From Dipteris shenzhenensis (taxonomy: Eukaryota; Polypodiophyta; Polypodiopsida; Gleicheniales): 64,000 nt of DNA. The number at the start of each line of letters is the position of its first letter. Position 1 is the stretch's first letter. The translations under genes and the position numbers were made by a program. Shown one piece after another: positions 12,378 through 22,839 of this stretch. Location of the stretch: assembly GCA_047967505.1 (NCBI GenBank), contig CM106539.1; one strand, given 5' to 3'. The notes beneath the pieces were generated by a model. The model was not told the origin of the DNA, did no database searches, and saw only the letters and a program-made list of their open reading frames with translations.

Positions 12378-12575
12378 CACTACAGGCATAGGCCCTTTTT
12401 CGACGGAAATACTGACCTTTTTTACACTAAAAAGTTTTTTTTTGACGGGCACAAAGGTCGGTATTTATGTTGCTATAAGCATCGAAAAAGAACGATCGCT
12501 ATATAAGCATCGCTATATAGCGACACTAATAAACGTTGCTATATAGCGACACTAGTAAACGTCACTATATAGCAA
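12378..12575. repeat. Left terminal and subterminal repeats of element B
   Basis: Starts with CACTAC at 12378. Between about 12465 and 12575 the motif CGTTGCTATATAGCGACACT recurs with small changes; its core GCTATATAGC is a perfect palindrome. The same motif repeats at 48140-48250 just inside the right end of the related derivative, so it is a subterminal array of this element type. Confidence 0.75.
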
Positions 12576-12593
12576 CAATTAACAAAAGCTTAA

Positions 12594-12657
12594 AAAAAAC
12601 ATTAGTGGGGCTAAACAAGGCCACAGCAAGCCCTGTTTTTCCCCACTAATGTTTTTT
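12594..12657. repeat. Perfect 17-bp inverted repeat (hairpin)
   Basis: AAAAAACATTAGTGGGG at 12594-12610 is perfectly inverted at 12641-12657, with a 30-nt spacer containing GGCCACAGCAAGCCC. It lies between the left subterminal array and the 3' side of ORF1, so it could act as a transcription end or cruciform. Function unknown. Confidence 0.8.
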
Positions 12658-13164
12658 ATATAGTAATTACAAAAGAATGTTTTTTGTTACAAAATTTCCC
12701 TTGTGGAAAAGGTGATACAAAATTACTCAAATGAACCGAGCGACAGAAGCATATACATGTCAAAGATATACAACATTGTTTGTTACAAAATTACCCTTTC
12801 GAAGAGGGTGATACAAAATCGCTCAAACGAGCCGATATACAAAAGCATATACATGGCGAAGTATATGCAAACTACTACTAATACGACGACTACTACTACT
12901 GCTCATCTGAATCGTTGTCCTCGTCCTCGTCGCGCTCCCTGGCCCTACCCTCGTGAGCTGCGCCTGATCCTTGGTCCTACCCTCGTGAGCCTGATCACTG
13001 GCCCTCGTCGAAGCCGTGTAAGCCTAATCCCTCATCATCACGGCTCACCTCCACTTATGGGACGTTCGAGCTTTGATTCTAAGAGTGAAACCATATTAAT
13101 TGGAAATTAGATTGGAACTTAAAGAATAAAATAGTTTAAAAAGTGAGACTACAAGTAGGAGTAG

Positions 13165-14452
13165 ACTTATACTGTGTGAGCAGCCACCTCAACCCAATCG
13201 ACTATCGCTCCTAGTGCCTCCTACTCAGTAAACCACGGTTTCATTCCTATGCAAAATGCATGCCTCATCTCTGTGTCTGTAGGAAGGCGACCCATCGCAG
13301 CTTGTTGTGGGCCCAATTTATGATAGTTAGATAAAGTGCATCCAATATGTAGTAAAACAAATAGAACAATACATTAAATGAGAAGAAGTAGACTTACCAC
13401 GGTCGCCTCGAATGCCAACCGTCCGCCTGCAACAAAGTGCGAAGTACCTATGGAGTCCAGCCGTCTCCTCTGACCCTCGAACAATTTGACTAGATGGTCT
13501 ATGTACTGCTTCTTAAAAAACTTCCAATCAGCTTTGTCTGCCCAGCTAGGTTAAGCCTTCCCCTTTGTGATGAAAGTATGCAAGGTTGACCTACGATGCT
13601 TCAAGAGGACCCCCATGCACTCTTTCATGTAATCCGAATTGAACTCCCAATTTGGAGGGTTAGGATATCGTCTTTTCAATTCATCGATGACTGCCTGCTT
13701 CTTTCCCTCATCTTGGTACCGCCAGTTAATAGCTATGCTGCTCCTAAAGTGGTGGCTCATCAACTGCCTCATGGTGGCCATCACTCTGCTGAGCCTTTTT
13801 TGTTTTCTATTATCTCTCCAGCAACCGTGATTTCATAGGAATGGTCCTCGACCGGGTAAGGAGGACTCATGGTAGTGGCAAAGTCAGAGCGAGTGGTGTT
13901 ATTGCAAGTGATTACAGAGCGAGGAGTAACAATGGGAGTAGGAGAGGGCAAGGGACCTGACTGGTACTGCATCTTGGGACCAAGTTGAGTCCTGTAGGGA
14001 TGTGAGTGTGCTGACTCGTCTACATCTCCCGAGTCAGCACAACATAAGCGACCCCTCCTACTCTTCCTTCCCTTACGATGGGCACGCCCAGGTGATGATC
14101 CCTCAATTGAAGGGGCTAGAGGGTATGGCTGGACAGTAGGTCTAGCCATTGGTGTAGGAGAGAGATTTGTTGAGGTCCTCTAGGATAGCAGAGAGAAGAA
14201 TCTCGCTGCCTCCGCATCGATCATCTGTGCAACAAACTCGTCGGGACTTCCAACAAAGCCATGGGCTACTAGCAAAGGAATTCTCCGAGGGGTAGTCACA
14301 GTGCTACATCCCAGAGGAGTCGAGCAAAAGGTAGTCATAGGGGTAGGTCCCTGTGGTGTCGCTTGAGTGGAATCAAAGTCCTCTGGAGAATAGAGATCAT
14401 GATGTCTCCTCCTACGAGGATTTTCGTACTCGTCGGACGTGCAACGTGATCC
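13165..14452 (-). pseudogene. ORF1 of element B, TNPA/Ptta-like, broken
   Basis: Counterpart of ORF1 in element A. It starts at the Met at 14452 (MGSRCTSDEYENPRRRRHHD), runs through a Ser/Pro/Thr-rich region, then RRYPNPPNWEFNSDYMK, and ends its first exon with SHFVAGGRLAFEATV before a GTAAGT donor at about 13396. A second exon near 13305 reads MGRLPTDTEMRHAF and MKPWFTE. Disruptions: in-frame TAG at 14180-14182, a frameshift near 13785-13800, TAA after TKGKA at 13551-13553, and a TAG after MKPWFTE. The order of landmarks matches element A, which supports a conserved second transposon protein; DNA binding is inferred from the En/Spm analogy. Confidence 0.6.
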
Positions 14453-14479
14453 CATATCTAATTTGGGGGGATTGGACAA

Positions 14480-15730
14480 ACGTAGACACAAACACAATAA
14501 TAAAAAATAGAAAACAAGAGCGGGTAAGAAGCGGAAAGCATATGAGGGAAAGCATATACATAAGAGAAGGAGAAGCATAAGAGAAGCATAAGGAAAAGAG
14601 AAGGAGAAGCATAAGAGAAGGAGAGGGGAAAAGAACCAAATATGCAAAAGAGAAAAAAGAGAGAAAGCATATGCATAAGAGAAAAAGAGAGAAAGCATAT
14701 GCTTATGCTTATGCATAAGCATATGAGCATATGCTCATGCATAAGCATAAGCATAAGTATAAGCATAAGCATAAGCATAAGCATAGGCATAGGCATAGGC
14801 ATATGCTTTAAAGAAAGGGGAAAAAGAAGAGAAGGAGAAGGAGAAGGAGAAGGAGACATACTTATGCATAAGCATAAGCATAAGAGAAGAAAAAGCATAT
14901 GCATAAGAGAAAAAGAGAGAAAGCATATGTTTGAAAGAGGGGAAAAGAGATTGAAAGGGGAAAAAGAGATTGAAAGAGGCGAAAAGAAAGAGGGGAAACG
15001 AAAAGAAAGAGGGGAAAAGAAGAGAAGGAAGAGGAAAAAAGAGATTAAAAGAGGGGGAAAAAGAAGAGGGGCAAAGAGCATAAGCATAAGAGAAGGAAGA
15101 GGGGAAAAGAGATTGAAAGAGGGGAAAAAAGAAGAGGGGAAAAGAGCATAAGCATCAGAGAAGGAAGAGGGAAAAAGAGATTAAAAGAGGGGAAAAAGAA
15201 GAGAAGGAAGAGCGAAAAAGAGGTCGAAAGCGGGGAAAAAGAAGAGAGGAAAAGAGCAAAAGCATAAGAGAAGGAAGAGGGAAAAAGATCATAAGCATAA
15301 GAGAAAAAGAAAGAAAGCATATGCTTATGCTTATGCATGAGCATATAAGCATAAGAGAAAAAGAGAGAAAGCATAAGCTTGTGCTTATGCATGAGCATAT
15401 GAGCATATACTCATGCATAAGCATAAGCATAGGCAAATACATATGCTTATGAAAAGAGGAGAAAAAGAGAGGAAAAAAGAGAGTGGAAAATAAGAGAAGA
15501 GGGGAAAAGAGATGAAAGAAGGGAAAAATAAGAGGGGAAAAGAGCATAAGCATAAGAGAAGGAAAAACATATGCATAAGAGAAAAAGAGAGAAAGATTCT
15601 ACTTATGGTTATGCATGAGCATATGCAGGAAAGAGGGGGGGAAAGAGGGAGGAAAAGAGGAAAAGAGGGGGTGACATGACTTCTTTGTTGCTTTGAAAGA
15701 GAGGAAAAGAGAAAGAAAAGGGGAAAAGAG
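14480..15730. repeat. Purine-rich low-complexity tract with GCATATGC palindromes
   Basis: About 1.25 kb in which the plus strand is overwhelmingly A and G (GAGAAAAAGAGAGAAAGC, GAGGGGAAAAGAG), interrupted by TATGCATAAGCATAAGCATA units and GCATATGC palindromes. It fills the space between the two divergent genes of element B and ends about 70 bases before the first surviving transposase exon. The long Leu/Phe/Ser/Tyr-rich minus-strand frames and Lys/Glu/Arg-rich plus-strand frames here are repeat translations. Confidence 0.9.
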
Positions 15731-15800
15731 AGGTGAGAATCATCATGTTTGTTTGAGAATCATCATTATTCGAAGCCTATGTATGTTTGAATTATGATAG

Positions 15801-18800
15801 GTTGCTCCAGAAGATGTTGCCTGCACAAAATACCATGTCCGCATCAAGAGATAAAGTGAAGAAGATGCTAACAACGGTGGGTATGGATTATGATACCATC
15901 CATGCTTGCCGTAATGACTATATTCTCCTTCCTCGTGAGCACATTGGAGATTTGGCTAGTTGTCCGAAGTGTGGGGAAAAATGATATAGAGATGACTTGC
16001 AGGAGGGTGAGCAGATACCGGTAAAGGTCTTGAGACACTTTCCCATCTTTGCAAGAATATAGCACATGTTCCGATGCAAATCCATAGTGGAGTTGATGAC
16101 TTGGCATGCATCTCATCAGTCCACTGATGACACATTGAGGATTCCCACAGATTGTGCAGCTTGGAAGCACATAGACAATCAATGGCCGGACTTTGTGAGG
16201 GAGCCACGCAACTTACATCTTGGGCTCGCCATGGATGGCATGAATCCTTTTGGCTTATGCTCGACATCTTGGTCGACATGGCCCATAGTCTTAGTGAATT
16301 ACAATATCCCACCATGGCTAACAATAAAGAAGGGACACCTCATGCTTGCACTACATGTGCCAGGGAAGTACAAGGCCAAAAATGTGGACGTGTACATGGT
16401 ACCTTTGATAGAGAAGTTATAGATCTTATGGAGAGGAGTGCAGGCCTTTGATATTTCTAGAGCTCCTAGACATACCAATGATATTTTGGTCAGGGGTATC
16501 TTGATGTGGACCATGCATGACTACCCAGGATATGGAGAGTGCGCAAGTACGTGGTTGTGTCTTTACATGTATAGCATAGGATTATGATTTTATGACTCTC
16601 TTTTGCATGCATGTCTTATACTAACACATTCATGCACGCGTGCAGGACTTGTTACCAGTGGGTACCATGCTTGTCCTGTTTGTGGACGGGGTTTGAAATT
16701 GCTTGCACGATACTCCAAACATATGAGGAAAAATGTTTATGAAGGTCATGCTCGATACCTTTCGCTAGACCATCTCACGCGTGGAGGTCAGCCTGATCCA
16801 CCACCACCATATTTGAAGGCAAGTGACTAGATTCATGCTTGGAGGGTGAATGGAGAGGAACCTCCTCGTGGTATGAAGAGGCTATCGATCTTTCACAAGC
16901 TTCCTTATTGGGGTCAGTTACAAATCAATCATCTCTTAGATCCCATGCATATCTTTAAAAATGTGGGGGCTACTATTTGGGCACACTTGGTTGGTTCCAA
17001 AGACTCGAGAGGAGTGTGAGAAGACTTGCATGCTATGAATAGGATGTCTCATTTGTGGCCCCAAGTGCGTGCTTCAGGAAAAGTTGTCCTCCTGAAAGCA
17101 ACATGGATCCTCTCCACGAGAGAGGAGGCAGCGACAGTCAAGGGGGACATTGCCTCTTTTCAAACACCCACAGGGTACATGCGTTGCTTGAAAGGAGCAT
17201 TTTCAAAGGACAGTAAGCTTAGTGGGCTCAAGTCCCATGATTGGCACAAGGTCTTATAGGTATTCTAAGTTGTAGGATTAGTGTACCGACAATCGTGATG
17301 CGTTAGTGTAATTATGATTATGTTATATTATTGACATGACTTCTTTGTTGCTTTGATAGTTCATCCTCCCAATTACAATAAAAGGGTGCTTACAAGAAGA
17401 TGTTAGAAATGCTATATTCAAGATCAGTGGTACTGTGAGGTATGCTTACTATCAAATCGCATTGATTGCATTTTCTTCAATTTAAGCTAAATAATCTATA
17501 GACTGATTATGAATATATCTTACATGGGCATGTAAAATAGGTGGATATCTCAAAAAGAGATCTCCATATTGAGCATCGAGAAGGCTAGGGTGGAATCCAT
17601 CAAAGCCGTATGCTTGCTTGAGAAGCACTTTCCCTCAAGCATTATGACAACTCAAGTACACTTGCTTGTGCACATAGTTGATGAGGTGGCAATTGCAGGT
17701 ACCGTTCATAGTCGGTGGATGTTTTTTCTTGAGCGGATTATGAAAAATTTGAAGGGATTTGTAAGATAAAGAGCAAGACCAGAGCAAGCATGGCAGAGGG
17801 ATGGCTTATGCAAGAGTCATTAGTATATATCACGGAGTTTCTTGCATCCATGGATCCCGATATGCCGGGAGCGTGGCATAACAAGGATGATGATCGCATC
17901 ATTGGCGAGGTTCCACAAGGAAAAGGGATTGAAATAAAGATGAGCGAAGAGCAAATGGAGAAATTCAATAAGTTTTGTATCCTCAATAGCAAGGAGATGC
18001 AAAAGTGGATTGAGAGATATGAAGCGGCCAAAGCAGAAAGAATAAATGCAAGGACAAGATTCAGAGTAATGTACAGGCGATCACAACCATATCCAAAGGA
18101 TCTCGCTCTTCTCCCCACTCACATGTCACTTGATTGGCTACAACTAGCTCTACGTAAAGCCGAACGCGATGGAGAGACAATAAACGAGTGCAAGCGAGAG
18201 TTATCATCTGGATGTATGATGCATGTAAGTTTCTTACCTCTTGACATAATTAAGTAATTATTTGTGGCAATATACGCTATAAAATAGATGCATCTTCATT
18301 GTTTTAATGATGCTCTTTTGCAGTATAAAAAGTACAGTGCATTATGGTCATATGGATGACATTTTCGCGTGGAATGCATCGATTCAAAGAGAGTCACGTA
18401 TGATTCTGGAGTCATGGCTAACTTCACACAAGATAACCGAGCAAGTGCTTCAGATACCAATCTTCTCTCCTCACAATTGGATTATTGTGGAACCATACGC
18501 GAAATCTATGAAAGTGATTTCAGACAATAGCAGACAATTTAGTATTTTCATTCTTGATGTAAAATGGTTTAGAACTATTTACAACGGTCCCCATGCGACA
18601 GTGAGAAAAGATAGTAGCGATTTCTTTGCAATAGACTCCACCAAACTTTAAACCAATAAAAGTGATACTTTTGTTCTTCCCAAGCATTGTGAGCAGGTGC
18701 ATACTAATGATTTAATTAATCGAAGCTTTCTTTTTTAAAGATCCATTGATACATGTACTTAAGCATAATTTCATATATATAATTGATGGCATTTTGCACC

Positions 18801-19070
18801 CATCTTCAATATAGGTGATTTTTCATCCAGATTGTTCTGATCCAAGATGGTGGTACGTGATCCAAGTTGCACCACGAAGTAAGTAAATTTTTGAAGATAG
18901 AGATGTGGATATGGAGATGCCACTACCAATGCCGGATCCAATTGATCCAAATGAATCTAGCGAAGAAGATGAAGATCACAATATGAGCCAAGAGGAAGAC
19001 GCACATAATGACATCATACAGGAGGAAGATGGAGATCATGATATTGAGGAAGAAGATGAGGATCATAAGA
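15801..19070 (+). pseudogene. TNP2-type transposase of element B, 5' lost, many stops
   Basis: Same protein family as the element A transposase, without its first two exons. Exons by GT/AG and homology: 15801-16546, 16646-17259, 17360-17439, 17541-18224, 18324-18696, 18815-~19070. Landmarks: CPKCGEK, AMDGMNPFG, HACPVCG, HLLDPMHIFKNVG, VHIVDEV, SMAEGW, DPRWWYV and an acidic tail. Stops include those after CPKCGEK, FARI, IEKL, KASD, SRGV, WHKVL and GFVR, plus one after VAPRSK shared with the 47.6-kb copy. A one-base loss near 17783 shifts frame at RPE/SMAEG. Relative to A it lacks the intron at A 3953-4040 and has an extra intron at 17440-17540. The start is missing because exon 1-2 sequence is replaced by purine repeat. 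Confidence 0.85.
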
Positions 19071-19644
19071 GCCCTGTTGGTATATGCATCAAGCCCTCAT
19101 GGAACTTGACAGTGATGGTATACATGTCAGGCATAGACTCTATGCTCCCAAGAAAAAAAATACTTTGTTGAGTGGATTGGGTCCTGTTTTAGGTTGATTG
19201 TGCTCTGCTATAATTGAAAATAAAAATTAGTTTCAAGGTACCAAGTGGAGTTTTTGATGGTGTTTGATTACATTACAAAGACACTACACAAACTCTCACA
19301 TCATGTATTACAAAAGTTCCCTTCAAAAGAGGGTACTTGCCATACGAGAGTTACATAATGGAATAAAGGAAAAAATGTAGCTATGTATAATATCATAGGT
19401 AAAGATAGCTATATCTAAGCTAAATATATTGGACCTCACAATCCTCATCCTCCTCATATGCATCTTTGCTCTTGTCTCAATCTCTCACCTATTTGTATTG
19501 TCAGTCTCATCTCCTCTGTTGCCCCCATCTACATCATAAATTTGGCTCACACTCTCTGAGTTTTGTGTGTAAAAATTTAGAAAATCTAACTAAACCTTGA
19601 TTTCAAAAAGGGTTTAGTTAGATTTTCTAAGTGTTGCTCATGAG
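19071..19644. other. No gene recognised
   Basis: AT-rich sequence after the point where similarity to the 47-48 kb derivative stops. A short inverted repeat, AGAAAATCTAACTAAACC at about 19578 with its complement at about 19611, is present. Confidence 0.5.
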
Positions 19645-19650
19645 TCCCGA

Positions 19651-19898
19651 CCTCGGGGGGGTCACTATGTATAAACCCTCTATATCACGTGCATTCAAGG
19701 CCTATTTCTAAAATCCCTTATCTGTAAATTTTTAATTAATAAAATGTACCCCTTTTCTATACAAATTTGTAAATTTTTTTCAAAACTATTTTAAATAGTC
19801 CCTTATGTTTATTTATTTCTATAAATTTTGGAAATTAAAAAAATCCTTCTATTGAACTCACATGATAGGGTTACATATGATGAGTGACCCCCCCGAGG
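19651..19898. mobile_element. 248-bp inverted-repeat element, copy 1
   Basis: Terminal inverted repeats CCTCGGGGGGGTCACT at the left and the complementary AGTGACCCCCCCGAGG at the right, flanked by a perfect 6-bp duplication TCCCGA (19645-19650 and 19899-19904). The similarity of the ends continues imperfectly inward for about 40 bp. The interior is AT-rich, without an open frame. Related copies are at 32743, 35022 and 35647, with diverged ones at 11495, 31525 and 49935. Confidence 0.85.
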
Positions 19899-19904
19899 TC
19901 CCGA

Positions 19905-20960
19905 CCAAATAGGCAAGTTTGTCTCTAACAAGGAGGATTGGAGACTTACATAGCGTGAAATTGCCATCCAGTTGATAGGGACCCCTTCATGATCAAGGTT
20001 GTCAAAGGGAGCCTGTGCGCCCTGAGCATATGCATAGTTGTACTCCTTGTCCATTGGATATTACCCAATTCAAAAACATCAGATGAAGAGCTATGAGAAG
20101 AGCAATGTCTTGATACCAAAATAAAAATTACAAAATAACTATGTAGCACACATGCTTGCCACCCATGCTCTGAGTATTTGCTTGCCACCACTCTTGATGT
20201 GAAGCACCTCTCCTCTACATGTGGACTTGTGTCTCTTTCCTATTTGTCCCACTTCTCTAGATCATCATGGTACTCATTGTGTTCCTCCTCCAATTTGACT
20301 TGCTCACTAAGGATTTTGTCTTATTTTCCTCTCTAAATCCTAGATCTCTGATTGATGATGTTTCATTACTTTGCAAATACATGATAGCATGTACTTTGTA
20401 GCAAACTCATGACTAGGAGATATAGGGAACTCCTTATGGAGTTGCTCTATCACATGAATTTTTTTTCTCAAGTCTGGTGTGGACATGTATGTAATAAGTC
20501 TATCTCAAATGTCACCTTCATGAGCTGCCTCATGCAAGGTATTACTCTAGAATATTTGGAATCCTTGATGAGCCATCGTGACTCATCAACATCATATCGC
20601 AAGTCTCTGGGAGAGGTCTTCTAGAAGGGTATGGATGGGTTTGGGGTGAAAAACGACATGGCAATGGCTCTTGTAGCATGAGGGGTACTACAAGGCATGG
20701 CGGTCGCTCTTGTATCAAGAGAGGCATTAGATGGGATTGCTATGGCTCTTATTTCTCTTCTGCCTAGGGGAGCAATGGTGACTCCACTACTAGCAGTCTA
20801 TGTCTAAAGAACAAGCTCTCAGCTTTGATGTTTGGATTCTACCACATCATTTGAGTGGACCCACCACAACATCCTCTCCTACAATGATGTTGGTGCATAG
20901 CTGATGATGCCTCACCATGAGACATCTTTCCTCCACTACAGGGTGGCCTAATATATGGAC
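19905..20960 (-). pseudogene. Decayed ORF1-like transposon gene
   Basis: On the minus strand a series of open patches in changing frames runs from MSHGEASSAMHQHH (about 20925) through SSRIPNILE and CMRQLMK (about 20530) to EWWQANTQSMGGKH (about 20170), and ends with DHEGVPINWMAISRY (about 19970). CMRQLM and the W-rich segment resemble the equivalent parts of ORF1 in elements A and B (MRQLMSHHF). I infer a third, older ORF1-type copy. Copy 1 of the 248-bp element sits immediately downstream in this orientation. Confidence 0.35.
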
Positions 20961-21132
20961 TCAAAGGAGAGGGACAAGTGAAAAACTAATCAACATTAAA
21001 CCTGCACTTTTTTAAGATGCAGAAGGACATTAATCAATATGAAACATGCATTTTTTGAAGATGCAAAAGAAAATTAATCAATGTTTTGATTTGGGAGGTT
21101 TAAACATATCAATAGTACTTGTAAACAAAGTA

Positions 21133-21169
<37 letters not shown>

Positions 21170-21196
21170 CCTCTCTCCCCCTCTCTCTCCCCCCCT

Positions 21197-21242
<46 letters not shown>

Positions 21243-22379
21243 CCCCTTTTAGAAGACAAGAGCATAAAAAATAAATCTGTCTAGTTCTATCTCATAGCCT
21301 CTCTATAGTTCTCATGCAACGCATGCATCATACCATGTGGTACCTTATTTAAAGTAAAGAAATCTTTCCAAGAAATGAGAAACAAATGATGTTAAGTGAG
21401 CTAGATTGTGAGGAGAAACAAGGACTCGCCTTAATTCTCTGTAGCAAGAATCAAAACTTGTCCAAATTCCAAGTGAGCTTGATAGGATTAGAGAGAGATG
21501 CACGGAGGGAAGAAGCCAAGATAGATACAAGGAGGAAAATAATTTTCAAAAAAAAGCTTAAAGCCTAAATATGATAGGTTATAGAAAGCCACAAGAATGT
21601 TCTACACAGGGGAGGCAAGACAAGGGTGTGCACTGTGTTCTTTATTTGGGATTTACTAGTGTGGGGGAAGTGAAATTTCAAATGCAAAAGTTGGGGATGC
21701 CAAATTTTGGGAAAATTTGGTGGTCGTGTTTTACCGGCTTTGATTGTACATGTCATCAACTCATGCCCCCTAAACAAGGGCAAAGAGTCCCAAAATGGCT
21801 TAAAAAAGAAAAAGGGAAAATGGCTCAGTAGAAAGTTTGATGCTATGGATTAAGAAATAAAACCACCTTTGGCATGCTTATAGGCCTCATTGTGAGGTAG
21901 CAACTTAAAAAGGAACCAATGTAAAGAGATAAATAATTTTGGATTCATTTACAGAGCATTGCACATGTATCTATTGAGTTTTTCCTAATGTATCCATGCA
22001 TGGGTGAATTAAGCTATAAATATCAAAGTTTTAAGACACCATGCAGTAGCTCCAAAAGTATGGAGTGCATTTTTTCAAAAAATTTAACCTTTCCAATCAA
22101 ATTGGAAAATTTTATTGAGTCTACCCTCATATATATGCATAGAATTGCAGCAAAGTATTGAGCACCCCCTAAACCATAGCAAAGGTTCTCAATTGGTTGC
22201 CTCCTCTAGTTTGTGAGAAGCTCAAATAGTGCACTTTCAAATGTACAATTGGTTTTGTATACGTGTGGAACAATTATTTGAATTTTTTAAAATATTTTAG
22301 ATATTGTATACAATCACAGATGAATTCTTCAAAGGAACTATAACATTTTCAATTGTTTTATGATCTTGTTCAAGATGTT
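20961..22379. other. No gene recognised; CT microsatellite inside
   Basis: AT-rich DNA with a CT/C simple repeat at about 21137-21247. No protein-like frame was found on either strand. Confidence 0.5.
21137..21247. repeat. (CT)n / C-rich microsatellite
   Basis: Two CT dinucleotide runs separated by C-rich blocks. Frames through it read only Leu-Ser or Arg-Glu repeats. Confidence 0.95.
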
Positions 22380-22839
22380 TGTTAGCCCGTTTCTAGGCTT
22401 AATACATTGTCCATCGGTTTTTTATTAGATTTAGGGCTTGTGTGCACATTTACACTACATTGTATTTGATTTTTGGTTGCACATAGCATATGGTTTGGAC
22501 CATAGGTTAGGAGAATTACATTCCCCTCCACATCCTATTGGTTGCAATCATGTGACCTCTCATTGTATGACATTTGACATTGAGGATTTGCTCTTCTTCT
22601 ATGTATCGAGAGCTATACTTTTATCAAAGCTATACTTTTATAAATTTATAAAAACTTGGTGAAAGTTTATCAAGATAATTTTTTTAGCTTCACAATATTG
22701 GCCAAACGTAGTATGATTTCATATATTTTCTTTTGAAAGTAAAATATGTAAATCCTAGCGAAACTTGTAAATTTTTGCATAAAAGTTTCACATCTTGGAG
22801 AATATTATTATGCATAATGTCCCTTGAGTGTAAGAGACT

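Larger units (their letters stand above)
12378..19070 (+). mobile_element. CACTA-like transposon, element B (right end lost)
   Basis: A relative of element A with the same divergent plan: ORF1 minus (about 13165-14452) and TNP2 plus (15801-19070). The left end is CACTACAGGCATAGGCCC at 12378. It matches, allowing small gaps, the inward-read right end of the derivative at 48343 (CACTACTACACACGGGCC). Similarity with that derivative stops near 19070, while the derivative continues about 1 kb to a proper terminus, so B has lost its right end. Its transposase 5' part is replaced by purine-rich repeat. This copy is inactive. Confidence 0.75.

Noticed and set aside
14412-15576. Long Leu/Phe/Ser/Met-rich minus-strand frames resembling membrane proteins
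   Set aside because: They are translations of the purine-rich repeat on the other strand, with periodic residues and no start or splice context.
21074-21265. Arg-Glu and Leu-Ser repeat frames
   Set aside because: CT microsatellite translation.
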